A stretch of 64,000 bases of DNA, from assembly GCF_900114215.1 (NCBI RefSeq), contig NZ_FOSG01000004.1:62001-126000 (forward strand), given 5' to 3'. Numbering within the stretch: position 1 is the stretch's first letter; every line of letters begins with the position of its first letter. The notes under the pieces are model-generated. The model was given only the letters and a program-made list of their open reading frames with translations, made no database searches and was not told the DNA's origin. The position numbers and the translations under genes were made by a program. This document shows, in pieces, positions 8,606 through 15,898 of this stretch. Source of the stretch: Streptomyces mangrovi (GTDB taxonomy: Bacteria; Actinomycetota; Actinomycetes; Streptomycetales; Streptomycetaceae).

Positions 8606-9676
8606 TCAGTCCTTCTCCGCGTACGGCCGCAGACTGCCGGTCATCTTGTCGATGGTGTCCTGGGACACCTCGTCATCGACCCCGGCGTCGGTGATCAGGA
8701 GCCAGATGCGCAGGTCGTTGCTGCCGTCGATCCAGGAGACGGTCACGACCCTGCCGTCGGAGTCGCACTTGTTCTCTTTCTTGACCCCGGTGGCCGTGGC
8801 GCTCGCTATGTGGCCGGTGATGCCGTGCTCGTTGGAGAACTTCTTCGCCTTGGTGAGCTTGACGGTGTCCTTCTGCTCGCCGTAGGCGAAGTAGACGAAG
8901 TTCTCCGCGGCGATCTCGGCGCCCTCGGCGGTGTTGCGGGAGCCCTGGCCGCCCTTGCTGCCGACGGTGGCCCGGGTGTACTTGCTGTTGCCGACCTTGC
9001 ACCAGCCCTCCTTGTAGAAGGCCGGGGCGCTGAAGGCGACCTGGGGCCCGGAGAAGGGGTCGTCCTCGTCCTTCTGCCCGTAGCCGATGATCGTCGTCTC
9101 CGTGCCGAGCTTCCAGTCGGCGGGCACGTCGAAGGCGTTGTGGTGCTTGGCGTTGGTGACGACCTTCCAGCCGGAGACCACCGGATCCGGCTTCTCCGGG
9201 GCGACCCCGTCGCGCGGGTTGGTGGGGTCGTCCCGCTCGGCCCCGGAGCCGCCGTCCTCGTCCGGCTCGGCGGTGGAGGGCCCGGGGCTCGGCGAGGCAC
9301 TGGCGCCGGGGCCCGCGGTCTTCTCGCCCTTGTCGTCGCCGGTGAGGACGAGGACGCCCGTCACCACGGCCGCGGCGATCACCGCGACGGCCGCGACGAT
9401 GGCGATCGCCGCGTTCCGGCCCCTCTTCCCGCCCTTGCCGCCCTGCGGCGGCCGCGGTGCGCCGGGCGTGCCCGGCTGCCCCCAGTGGCCGCCGGGCTGC
9501 CCCTGGTAGCCCGGGCCCTGGTAGGGGTTGGGCGCCTGGTACCCCGGCGTCTGATAGGGGTTCGGAGCCTGGTAACCCGGCGTCTGGTACGGGTTGGGCT
9601 GGTTTTGCCGGTTCTGCGGGCTGTGCGGGTCCTGCGGGTTCTGCTCGCCCCCGGGCGGCTGCTGTCCTGGCCACAT
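8606..9676 (-). CDS. Single-pass membrane protein with Pro/Tyr/Gln-rich N-terminal repeats
   Basis: 356 residues. The N-terminal 85 residues are low complexity, with repeats of the type TPGYQAPNPYQ. A Lys/Arg-rich stop (GGKGGKRGR) then precedes one transmembrane helix (about residues 90-112), a Ser/Pro/Glu linker and an extracellular domain of about 190 residues that contains two cysteines and a conserved-looking beta-rich pattern. This layout is common in streptomycete surface proteins of unknown function. The ectodomain is not a family I can name. Monocistronic or cotranscribed with the MFS gene downstream. Confidence 0.7.
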   Translation of the reverse strand: MWPGQQPPGGEQNPQDPHSPQNRQNQPNPYQTPGYQAPNPYQTPGYQAPNPYQGPGYQGQPGGHWGQPGTPGAPRPPQGGKGGKRGRNAAIAIVAAVAVIAAAVVTGVLVLTGDDKGEKTAGPGASASPSPGPSTAEPDEDGGSGAERDDPTNPRDGVAPEKPDPVVSGWKVVTNAKHHNAFDVPADWKLGTETTIIGYGQKDEDDPFSGPQVAFSAPAFYKEGWCKVGNSKYTRATVGSKGGQGSRNTAEGAEIAAENFVYFAYGEQKDTVKLTKAKKFSNEHGITGHIASATATGVKKENKCDSDGRVVTVSWIDGSNDLRIWLLITDAGVDDEVSQDTIDKMTGSLRPYAEKD

Positions 9677-9736
9677 GGCGAGAACACTAGAGCCGCCGCC
9701 GCGGCCGGACCACGGCCACCCCCGCTTCGGTACGCA

Positions 9737-9776
9737 CCCGGTACACGGAAGCCCGCACGGGCTTCCGTGTACCGGG
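9737..9776. terminator. Perfect 18-bp stem terminator
   Basis: CCCGGTACACGGAAGCCC at 9737-9754 pairs without mismatch with 9759-9776 around the loop GCAC. It lies 15 bases past the end of the gamma-carbonic anhydrase gene, which reads leftward, and so is its likely terminator. There is no T-tract. Confidence 0.85.
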
Positions 9777-9791
9777 CGCCCGCCTTGGGTC

Positions 9792-10340
9792 TCAGCCCTC
9801 GTCGTCCTCCAGGACGACCAGCGTCTCCCGGTGCGTGCCGGCCAGCCCCCGGTACGCCGCGGCGTTGACGCGGACGCCCTCGCGCTCCTCTTCGGTCAGC
9901 TCCCGCCTGACGCGGGCCGGCACCCCGGCGACCAGGGAACCGGGCGGGACCTCCATGCCCTGCGGGACCAGGGCGTGGGCCGCCACCAGCGAACCGGCGC
10001 CCACCCGGGCCCCGTTGAGCACCGTCGCGCCCATCCCGACCAGGACCTCGTCCCCGACCGTGCAGCCGTGCAGCACCGCGTTGTGACCCACCGAGACGCG
10101 CTCGCCCACGACCACGGGGAAGCCCGGGTCGGCGTGGACGGTGCAGTTGTCCTGCACGTTGCTGTCCCTGCCGAGGGTGATCGCGTCGCAGTCGCCGCGC
10201 AGCACCGCGTTGTACCAGACGCTCGCGCCCGGTCCCAGCGACACCTGGCCGACCACCACGGCCGTGGGGGCGACGTACGCCTCCGGATCGATCTCGGGCT
10301 CCCTGCCCACCACACCCGCGATCATCGCCCGCCGTTCCAT
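9792..10340 (-). CDS. Gamma-class carbonic anhydrase family protein
   Basis: 182 residues, a left-handed beta-helix of hexapeptide repeats. The three zinc-ligand histidines of the class are visible in CTVHADPG and GHNAVLHG. The N-terminal GREPEIDPEAYVAPTA and the closing GVPARVRRELTEEE helix are typical of YrdA/PaaY-like members. These trimers bind metal, but many have little carbonic anhydrase activity, so the physiological reaction is uncertain. ATG at 10340 was chosen; an ATG five codons later (MIAGVV) is an alternative. Divergent from a hexapeptide acyltransferase. Confidence 0.88.
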   Translation of the reverse strand: MERRAMIAGVVGREPEIDPEAYVAPTAVVVGQVSLGPGASVWYNAVLRGDCDAITLGRDSNVQDNCTVHADPGFPVVVGERVSVGHNAVLHGCTVGDEVLVGMGATVLNGARVGAGSLVAAHALVPQGMEVPPGSLVAGVPARVRRELTEEEREGVRVNAAAYRGLAGTHRETLVVLEDDEG

Positions 10341-10482
10341 CAGTGCCCTCTCCCGCCTGCCGTGCCGCGCACGGCCCGTGTGCCGAGCGCCTTCTTCCGA
10401 ACGGCACCGTAAGCGATGGGTGGGGCGGGAATCACAGCACGGCGGGCGGTGCGCCGCCCGCCCGGGCGTCTACCGTGATCGG

Positions 10483-11349
10483 GTGCCCAAGAACAGGAAC
10501 GTGTTCTCCTCCCTGCTGTCCCGTACGGCCTCCCGCGCCGTGCACGGGCTGTGGCGCCACGCGCAGCGGGCGGGCGCCGTCTCGGCCGAGCGCCCCGGAC
10601 CGTACGCCTTCCGCGGCATCGGGGAGGGTACCCGGCTGGCCTTCCCGCAGGGCACGCTGTTCGGCACCGAGTGGATCGAGCTGGGCGCGTGCTGCGTCAT
10701 CGGCGCCGAGGTCACGCTGACCGCCGGGATGATGCCCGGCCTCGATCTCGGACCGGACACGGTGCTGAGGCTGGGCGACGGGGTGGTCCTGGGCCGGGGC
10801 AGCCATGTGGTCGCCGACGGGGCGGGGGCGGGCGTGACGATCGGGAACGACGTCTTCTGCGGCCCGTACGTCTACATCACCTCCACCAACCACTCCTACG
10901 ACGACCCCCATCAGCCGATCGGCAGGCAGTGGCCGCGCTCGGCGCCGGTGGAGATCGGCGCGGGCAGCTGGCTGGGCACGGGAGCGGTGGTGCTGCCGGG
11001 CGCGCGGCTGGGGCGGAACACGGTGGTGGCGGCCGGTTCGGTCGTCCGCGGCGAGGTGCCCGACCACGCCGTGGTCGCGGGCGCGCCCGCCAAGGTCGTA
11101 CGGCGCTGGGACCCGCGGGAGGGCTGGCTGCCCCCGCTGCGCACCCCGCCGCCGGTGCCGCTGCCCGAGGGCGTCACCCCCGGGCAGCTTGCGGCGCCGG
11201 CCGGTCTGGAGATCCCCGAACCGGGGACCCCCGGGCCGGAGACGGCCGGGGCGGAAGCGGGCAGACTGGAGGGGGCGGCCGGTCACGGACCCGTTCCGTC
11301 CCCGCCCGCCGACCGGACAGGAAGCACCGACGGGATGCGTACGCCATGA
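10483..11349 (+). CDS. Hexapeptide-repeat acyltransferase
   Basis: 288 residues. The middle holds a left-handed beta-helix of the maltose/galactoside O-acetyltransferase kind: LRLGDGVVLGRGSHVVAD, FCGPYVYITSTNHSYDDP (the catalytic-type histidine in TNHSY), WLGTGAVVLPGARLGRNTVV and VVAGAPAKVVRRWDP. The last 90 residues are Pro/Gly-rich and probably disordered. The acceptor sugar is unknown. The GTG at 10483 has no Shine-Dalgarno but TACCGT ends six bases upstream, so the transcript may be leaderless. Its stop overlaps the next start as ATGA. Confidence 0.8.
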   Translation: MPKNRNVFSSLLSRTASRAVHGLWRHAQRAGAVSAERPGPYAFRGIGEGTRLAFPQGTLFGTEWIELGACCVIGAEVTLTAGMMPGLDLGPDTVLRLGDGVVLGRGSHVVADGAGAGVTIGNDVFCGPYVYITSTNHSYDDPHQPIGRQWPRSAPVEIGAGSWLGTGAVVLPGARLGRNTVVAAGSVVRGEVPDHAVVAGAPAKVVRRWDPREGWLPPLRTPPPVPLPEGVTPGQLAAPAGLEIPEPGTPGPETAGAEAGRLEGAAGHGPVPSPPADRTGSTDGMRTP

Positions 11350-11441
11350 GCAACCGGACCCTGCGCCTGCTGCTGCTCTGCGCCGTTGCCCTGCACGGCC
11401 TGGCACTGCTGCTGTACGTCGCCCGCAACCACTGGATCTGA
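11346..11441 (+). CDS. 31-residue single-helix membrane peptide, coupled to the acyltransferase
   Basis: The ATG at 11346 overlaps the acyltransferase stop (ATGA), so translation should be coupled. The product is a short basic N-terminus (MSNRTLR), one hydrophobic helix (LLLLCAVALHGLALLLYVA) and the end RNHWI. Positive charge lies on both sides of the helix, so orientation is unclear. No family is recognisable at this size. The tight overlap and clean membrane-helix composition argue that it is a gene; it may anchor or regulate the acyltransferase. Confidence 0.5.
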   Translation: MSNRTLRLLLLCAVALHGLALLLYVARNHWI

Positions 11442-11530
11442 CCCTCGCCGCGCAGCCCGCCCTGCCCCCGAGTCCGCTCCCGGGTCCGCCCCGCGCGGCG
11501 GGCACCCGGGCGGCTGCTAGCGTGCACGCC

Positions 11531-12094
11531 ATGCGCGCCCCCATCGGGAACTTCACCGACGCCTGGCCGGTCACCGACAAGCTCGACCTGCTGGCCCCGC
11601 CGGTCGCCGCCGCGCTGCGCGGCCCCGTGCCGGCCGACGGGATCGTCTACGTGGACAGCGACCCGGACGACGCCGACACCGCCCGCTTCGGCGAGGTCCA
11701 CGGCATCCCGCCCGAGCAGTCCGCCAACTGCGTGGTCGTCGCGGCCCGCCGCGGCCAGGAGGCCACCCTGGCCGCCTGCGTCGTCCTCGCCCACACCCGC
11801 GCCGACGTCAACCGCACCGTCCGGCGCGAACTGGGAGCCCGCAAGGCCTCGTTCGCCCCCATGGAGACGGCCGTCGGCGAGTCCGGCATGGAGTACGGCG
11901 GCATCACCCCGGTCGGACTGCCCCCCGGCTGGCCCCTGCTGGTGGACGCGGCGGTCGCCGACACCCCGTACGCCGTCGTCGGATCCGGGCGCCGCCGCGG
12001 CAAACTGCTGGTGCCCGGTAAGGTCCTGGCCGGACTGCCCGGAGCACGAGTGCTCGGCGGTCTGGGCCTCCACGCCACCCGCACCGGCGACTGA
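11531..12094 (+). CDS. YbaK/EbsC-type aminoacyl-tRNA deacylase domain protein
   Basis: 187 residues covered by a single YbaK/ProX-like domain. Visible family elements are ANCVVVAARRG (the strand bearing the substrate region), RRELGARKASFAP (the conserved lysine that supports deacylation) and EYGGITPVGLP (the GGxxPxG loop). Members hydrolyse mischarged aminoacyl-tRNAs in trans in the cytoplasm; the substrate amino acid cannot be predicted. ATG at 11531 is preceded by TAGCGT seven bases upstream, consistent with a leaderless mRNA. Single gene unit. Confidence 0.85.
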   Translation: MRAPIGNFTDAWPVTDKLDLLAPPVAAALRGPVPADGIVYVDSDPDDADTARFGEVHGIPPEQSANCVVVAARRGQEATLAACVVLAHTRADVNRTVRRELGARKASFAPMETAVGESGMEYGGITPVGLPPGWPLLVDAAVADTPYAVVGSGRRRGKLLVPGKVLAGLPGARVLGGLGLHATRTGD

Positions 12095-12122
12095 TCACCG
12101 CCGCGGACGCTACTCTGCCCGC

Positions 12123-12494
12123 ATGTCTAACCACGATGACCTGCTCGTCTCCATCGCCGAGAAGGTGGAGTCCGAGCGGAGCAACCAGATGCCCCTCACC
12201 GTGGTGGTCCCCGGCGCGGTCATCACCGGCAGGCTGGCGCCCGAGGCCGTCTGGAAGGCGCGGGTCGCCGAGGTCCTGCGGGACTCCGAGCGCCTGAAGC
12301 CGTTCGCCGAGCTGTTCGGGTCGTCCGGGGAGGACGACCGGCACGGCGGCGGCAGGCCCACCCACCTGCACCTGCACGTCGCACGCATCCTCCAGGGAAG
12401 CTACGGCCTCCCCGACACCGGCGGCATGTACCGCGTCGCCATCGGTGAGGTGAGCAGTTGGACTCTGGGGGAACTCAGCTACTCCGACGGGTGA
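12123..12494 (+). CDS. Conserved hypothetical protein, possibly GvpU-like
   Basis: 123 residues, soluble and acidic. The segment MPLTVVVPGAVITGRLAPEAVW resembles the core beta-hairpin of gas-vesicle accessory protein GvpU and related small proteins of unknown role, but no other gas-vesicle gene is present. The later THLHLHVARIL and YRVAIGEVSSWTLGEL look like strands of a compact beta-sandwich. TACTCT ends six bases before the ATG, another leaderless-type start. The function is unknown; the GvpU resemblance is from memory of the pattern and should be treated as weak. Confidence 0.55.
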   Translation: MSNHDDLLVSIAEKVESERSNQMPLTVVVPGAVITGRLAPEAVWKARVAEVLRDSERLKPFAELFGSSGEDDRHGGGRPTHLHLHVARILQGSYGLPDTGGMYRVAIGEVSSWTLGELSYSDG

Positions 12495-12555
12495 GGGGAG
12501 CGGCCCGGCACATGCCGTGCCCGGTCGTCCCTTTCGTGACGAGGAGCCGACCGGT

Positions 12556-12957
12556 ATGGCACGGATGACCCTGCGGGCGACCGGGCGGGCCCCGGCCGAG
12601 GACGTGTGGGAACGTTACGCGCGTCCGGGGCTGTGGCCCACCTGGTCCCCGCAGATCCGGTCCGTGCGCGTGCGCGGCGACCGCATCGAGCCTGGGATGG
12701 AGGGCGAGGTCGTCTCGCTGCCGGGGGTGCCGGTCGCCTTCGCGGTCGAGGAGGTCAGCGAGGCGCGGCGGCGGTGGACCTGGCGGGTGAGGGCCGGTCC
12801 CGTGCGGATGCGCCTGCACCACTCGGTCGCCGTCCTGCCCGACGGGCGGACCGGCACCGAGCTGCGCATGGAGGGGCCGCTTCCGGCGCTCGTCCTCTAC
12901 GCGGGTCCGGCCCGCCTCGCCCTGCGCCGTCTGGTGAGGGCCCGGGCCGGAGCGTGA
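12556..12957 (+). CDS. SRPBCC (START-like) family protein
   Basis: 133 residues matching the polyketide-cyclase/dehydrase SRPBCC fold: an N-terminal helix with VWERYARPGLWPTWSPQI, the strand pair GMEGEVVSLPG and FAVEEVSEARRRWTWRV, then the C-terminal helix LVLYAGPARLALRRLV. The fold forms a hydrophobic pocket for lipids or polyketide-like ligands; no substrate is predicted. The ATG at 12556 is favoured because GAGGAG lies nine bases upstream; an upstream in-frame GTG at 12517 would add 13 unlike residues. Isolated gene before the WhiB leader region. Confidence 0.75.
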   Translation: MARMTLRATGRAPAEDVWERYARPGLWPTWSPQIRSVRVRGDRIEPGMEGEVVSLPGVPVAFAVEEVSEARRRWTWRVRAGPVRMRLHHSVAVLPDGRTGTELRMEGPLPALVLYAGPARLALRRLVRARAGA

Positions 12958-13017
12958 CCTTCACCGGAAACCGGGACATTCCTTTATATTTGAACATCAA
13001 CGCCCCTGCCGGGCTCT

Positions 13018-13037
13018 GCGGCACACCAGTGTGCCGC
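13018..13037 (+). promoter_or_regulatory. Hairpin in the whiB 5' leader
   Basis: GCGGCACA (13018-13025) pairs perfectly with TGTGCCGC (13030-13037) around CCAG. It lies between an unusually AT-rich stretch at about 12977-13000 (TTCCTTTATATTTGAACATC), the best promoter candidate, and the leader ORF. It could be an attenuator or an mRNA 5' stem. Confidence 0.4.
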
Positions 13038-13090
13038 GGGGATCTTCGGGCTGCCCGCCCGCGGGCCGCCCCGATTCCTCGGAGGTTCCG

Positions 13091-13174
13091 GTGAGCGTTC
13101 CCGACTTCTTCCCCTTCCGCGCGTGCCGGGCGGTTTCCCGGCGGCTGCCCCGTGCCCCGCGACCGGTGCGCTGA
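13091..13174 (+). CDS. 27-residue leader ORF before whiB
   Basis: A GTG at 13091 has a strong ribosome-binding site (GGAGG at 13081-13085). It encodes 27 residues rich in Arg, Pro and Phe (starting VSVPDFFPFRACRAV) and ends with TGA at 13172-13174, one base before the whiB ATG. The whiB ATG itself has no convincing Shine-Dalgarno, so the leader probably feeds ribosomes to whiB by coupling. Conservation of the peptide cannot be judged here. Confidence 0.45.
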   Translation: MSVPDFFPFRACRAVSRRLPRAPRPVR

Positions 13175-13175
13175 C

Positions 13176-13424
13176 ATGGGCTGGCGTGAGTCCGCGGCGT
13201 GCCGCGGCGAGGATCCCGAACTCTTCTTCCCCATCGGCGAGGGCGGCCCGGCCGAGCGGCAGGCGGCCCGGGCGCGCGCCGTCTGCCTCGGCTGCCCCGT
13301 CATGCCGCAGTGCAGGGACTGGGCCGTCAGGAACGGCGAGACCGAGGGGGTGTGGGGCGGCACCACCGCGGCCGAGCGGCGGCTGATCAGGCGCCGCTTC
13401 GTGGGCCGGCTGCCTGACGGCTGA
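13176..13424 (+). CDS. WhiB-family iron-sulfur transcription factor
   Basis: 82 residues. The four cluster-binding cysteines are present: one in SAACRGEDPELFFP and three in CLGCPVMPQC (CX2CX5C). They are followed by the GVWGG turn and a basic C-terminus (AAERRLIRRRF). Wbl proteins carry a [4Fe-4S] cluster and act with the principal sigma factor or as redox/NO sensors in actinomycete development, stress or antibiotic resistance; which paralogue this is cannot be told. The ATG at 13176 was chosen because it directly follows the leader ORF stop; a GTG at 13152 would add eight residues. Confidence 0.9.
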   Translation: MGWRESAACRGEDPELFFPIGEGGPAERQAARARAVCLGCPVMPQCRDWAVRNGETEGVWGGTTAAERRLIRRRFVGRLPDG

Positions 13425-13474
13425 CGGCCGGGGTCGCTCCGAGTCGCTCCGGGGCGAAGGTGTCGCAGATCACA

Positions 13475-13503
13475 TCGACCTCGTACCTACCGGTCGGTAC
13501 GGT
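13475..13503 (+). promoter_or_regulatory. Promoter with overlapping palindromic operator for the NADP oxidoreductase
   Basis: A -35-like TCGACC (13475-13480), a 17-base spacer and a -10-like TACGGT (13498-13503) form a standard promoter. GTACCTACCGGTCGGTAC (13483-13500) is an 18-base palindrome with 16 matching positions centred on ACCGGT, filling the spacer and running into the -10. This resembles a TetR/AcrR-family operator; a repressor bound there would block the promoter. No TetR gene is in the window. Confidence 0.6.
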
Positions 13504-13533
13504 GCAGGGAGTCTTGAGTCAGCAGGAGGCCCC

Positions 13534-14541
13534 ATGCCAGCGACCAACCGCCAGATCCGCCTGGCGGCCCGCCCCACCGGAGAGGTGAAGCCCGAGGACT
13601 GGGAGCATCGCTCGGTGCCCGTGGAGGATCCCGGGCCGGGCCGCTTCGCGGGCCGCACCCGTGTCATCTCACTGGACCCCGCCATGCGGGGATGGCTCGA
13701 CGACCGTCCCTCCTACCTGCCGCCCGTCGGCATCGGCGAGGTGATGCGCGCGGGCTCGGTCGTGGAGGTCACCGCGTCCGACCACCCCGACTACCGGCCC
13801 GGCGACCATGTGGTGGGCACGTTCGGCGTCCAGGAGCACGTCGTCTCCGACGGCAGGGGCGCGATGAAGGTCGACACCGCGCTCGCCCCGCCCTCGACGT
13901 ACCTGGGCGCGCTGGGCATGCCCGGCATGACGGCGTACTTCGGCCTGCTGGAGGTCGGGGCGCTCAAGGACGGCGAGACCGTGGTGGTCTCCGGCGCCGC
14001 GGGCGCGGTGGGCACCATCGCCGGGCAGATCGCCAAGGCCAAGGGCTGCCGGGTCGTGGGCATCGCCGGAGGGCCGCACAAGTGCGCCATGCTCACCGGC
14101 GAGCTGGGCTTCGACGCGGCGATCGACTACCGGGCGCAGGACGTGCGCAAGGCGCTGCGCGAGCACGCGCCGGACGGCATCGACGTCTACTTCGACAACG
14201 TCGGAGGCGACATCCTGGACGCCGCGCTCGCCCGGCTGGCGATGCACGCCCGCGTGGTGATCTGCGGCGCGATCAGCCAGTACAACAACGCCACCCCGGT
14301 CAAGGGCCCGTCCAACTACCTGTCCCTGCTGGTCCGCCGGGCCCGGATGGAGGGCTTCGTGGTCTTCGACTACGCCGAGCGCTACGGGCAGGCCGCGCAG
14401 GAGATCGCCGGCTGGATCGGCGAGGGCCGCGTCAAGGTCAAGGAGCACGTGGTCAAGGGGACCGTGGACGACTTCCCCGAGACGCTGCAGATGCTCTTCC
14501 GGGGGGAGAACGTCGGCAAGCTGGTGCTGGAACTGCCCTGA
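13534..14541 (+). CDS. Zinc-free NADP-dependent oxidoreductase (MDR/leukotriene B4 12-hydroxydehydrogenase type)
   Basis: 335 residues, the usual length for the CurA/YncB branch of the medium-chain reductases. The GroES-like N-domain (RQIRLAARPTGEVKPEDWEH) lacks the zinc ligands. The cofactor domain has GMPGMTAYFGL, VVSGAAGAVGTIAGQIAK, GIAGGPHKC and the family signature YFDNVGGDILDAAL. It reduces activated double bonds with NADPH; the physiological substrate is unknown. AGGAGG lies four bases before the ATG. Regulation by a TetR-like repressor is suggested by the palindrome in its promoter. A perfect terminator follows. Confidence 0.92.
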   Translation: MPATNRQIRLAARPTGEVKPEDWEHRSVPVEDPGPGRFAGRTRVISLDPAMRGWLDDRPSYLPPVGIGEVMRAGSVVEVTASDHPDYRPGDHVVGTFGVQEHVVSDGRGAMKVDTALAPPSTYLGALGMPGMTAYFGLLEVGALKDGETVVVSGAAGAVGTIAGQIAKAKGCRVVGIAGGPHKCAMLTGELGFDAAIDYRAQDVRKALREHAPDGIDVYFDNVGGDILDAALARLAMHARVVICGAISQYNNATPVKGPSNYLSLLVRRARMEGFVVFDYAERYGQAAQEIAGWIGEGRVKVKEHVVKGTVDDFPETLQMLFRGENVGKLVLELP

Positions 14542-14550
14542 CCCCGCGCG

Positions 14551-14594
14551 GAGCGGGCGTCCCGACCACTGGACGGTGGTCGGGACGCCCGCTC
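14551..14594. terminator. Perfect 19-bp stem bidirectional terminator
   Basis: GAGCGGGCGTCCCGACCAC (14551-14569) pairs without mismatch with 14576-14594 around TGGACG. It lies between the convergent stops of the NADP oxidoreductase and the CoA-binding protein and can serve both. Confidence 0.9.
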
Positions 14595-14602
14595 TCGGGC
14601 GC

Positions 14603-15010
14603 TCAGCCCAGACGCGGGATCTCGATGGCCGGGCAGCGGTCCATCACCATCTCCAGGCCCGCCGCGCGGGTCCGCTCACAGGCCGCCTCGTCGACCACGC
14701 CGAGCTGGAACCAGACGGCCTTCGCCCCGACCGCCACCGCCTCGTCCGCGACGCCGCCCGCCAGCGCGGAGTTGACGAACACGTCCACGACGTCGACGGG
14801 GAAGGGGATCTCGGCCAGGGAGGCGTAACCCTGTTCGCCGTGCACCGCCTCCGCCTTGGGGTGGACGGGTACGATCCGCTTGCCGAACCGCTGGAGCGTG
14901 GCGGCCACCCCCCAGGCCGCGCGGTCGCGGTTGGACGACAGGCCGACCACCGCCCAGGTGTCGCCGGCCTCGGTCAGGATCCTGCGGACTGTCTCTGAGT
15001 CTGCGTACAT
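14603..15010 (-). CDS. CoA-binding domain protein (YccU-like)
   Basis: 135 residues forming a single CoA_binding_2 Rossmann domain: WAVVGLSSNRDRAAWGVAATL (nucleotide-binding loop), RIVPVHPKAEAVHG, VDVVDVFVNSALAGGVADEA and KAVWFQLGVVDEAA, ending with the conserved MDRCPAIE. Small stand-alone members are thought to bind CoA or acyl-CoA, and their role is not established. ATG at 15010 begins right at the family homology. It diverges from the YigZ gene by about 60 bases. Confidence 0.88.
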   Translation of the reverse strand: MYADSETVRRILTEAGDTWAVVGLSSNRDRAAWGVAATLQRFGKRIVPVHPKAEAVHGEQGYASLAEIPFPVDVVDVFVNSALAGGVADEAVAVGAKAVWFQLGVVDEAACERTRAAGLEMVMDRCPAIEIPRLG

Positions 15011-15071
15011 GCCCCTGCCAACCGGCGGCCCGGCCGGGCCATTCCCCGCGGCGGACCGTAGGGTGGGCCGA

Positions 15072-15725
15072 ATGCGGGAGCAGTATGTGACGGTCGCGGG
15101 CGAGGGCGTGCACGAGACCGAGGTGAACAGGTCGCGCTTCATCTGCGCGCTCGCGCCCGCCGCCACCGAGGAGGAGGCGCGGGCGTTCGTCGTCCGCGTC
15201 CGCGAGCGGCACGCGGACGCCACCCACAACTGCTGGGCCTACGTCATCGGCGCCGACGCCGGTGTGCAGAAGGCGAGCGACGACGGGGAGCCCGGCGGCA
15301 CGGCCGGCGTGCCGATGCTCCAGATGCTGCTGCGCCGCGAGGTCCGCTACGCCGTCGCGGTCGTCACCCGCTACTTCGGCGGGGTGAAGCTGGGCGCCGG
15401 CGGGCTGATCCGGGCCTACGGCGGCGCGGTCGGCGAGGCCCTCGACGCGCTGGGCACCGTCACCCGGCGGCGGATGCGGCTGGCCACGGTCACGGTGGAC
15501 CATCAGAGGGCGGGCCGGGTCGAGAACGAGCTGCGCACCGGCGGCCGGGACGTGCGCGGCGTGCACTACGGCGCCGAGGTCGCCATCGAGGTGGGGCTGC
15601 CCGAGGCCGAGGTCGCCGCATTCCGCTCCTGGCTCGCCGACGCCACCGCGGGCACCGCCCGGCTGGAGCTGGGCGGCGAGGCGTACGGGGCTGGGCGGGG
15701 AACACGATCGAACACCCGCGGGTGA
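15072..15725 (+). CDS. YigZ/IMPACT family protein
   Basis: 217 residues with the two-domain architecture of the family: an IMPACT N-domain (VNRSRFICALAPAATEEEA, THNCWAYVIG, SDDGEPGGTAGVPML, VTRYFGGVKLGAGGLIRAY) and a DUF1949-like C-terminal ferredoxin fold. Eukaryotic IMPACT regulates translation through GCN2; the bacterial protein's role is unclear, perhaps ribosome or nucleotide related. TAGGGT ends seven bases before the ATG, which fits a leaderless transcript. The C-terminal GRGTRSNTRG tail is divergent. Stands just before the exopolysaccharide locus. Confidence 0.9.
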   Translation: MREQYVTVAGEGVHETEVNRSRFICALAPAATEEEARAFVVRVRERHADATHNCWAYVIGADAGVQKASDDGEPGGTAGVPMLQMLLRREVRYAVAVVTRYFGGVKLGAGGLIRAYGGAVGEALDALGTVTRRRMRLATVTVDHQRAGRVENELRTGGRDVRGVHYGAEVAIEVGLPEAEVAAFRSWLADATAGTARLELGGEAYGAGRGTRSNTRG

Positions 15726-15795
15726 TCTCCGGGCGCCATGTGAACCCGAAGCCGCGGATATCGACAACTTGGGTAAACAGCCACGGAAATCGGCA

Positions 15796-15817
15796 AGTGT
15801 GTTCTAGTCTTCACACT
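15796..15817 (+). promoter_or_regulatory. Inverted repeat around a -10-like element, exopolysaccharide locus promoter region
   Basis: AGTGTG (15796-15801) and CACACT (15812-15817) form a 6-10-6 inverted repeat that encloses the -10-like TAGTCT (15805-15810). The surrounding 15760-15835 is the most AT-rich stretch nearby. This is the likely promoter/operator of the priming glycosyltransferase. Confidence 0.45.
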
Positions 15818-15898
15818 CAGTACGGAGGCGAATGCAAAGTCGGCATCAGCCGGCCGAGCGGGGGGAAGGGGACGCCGACCGAGTAGGGGGGCAGGGCC

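Noticed and set aside
5241..8885. A 1214-codon plus-strand frame across several minus-strand genes
   Set aside because: It crosses genes with clear homology in the opposite direction and has low-complexity Gly/Arg/Gln composition.
12977..13000. AT-rich patch considered as an att site or element boundary
   Set aside because: There is no tRNA, integrase or matching repeat in the window, and codon use does not change across it; it fits a promoter better.
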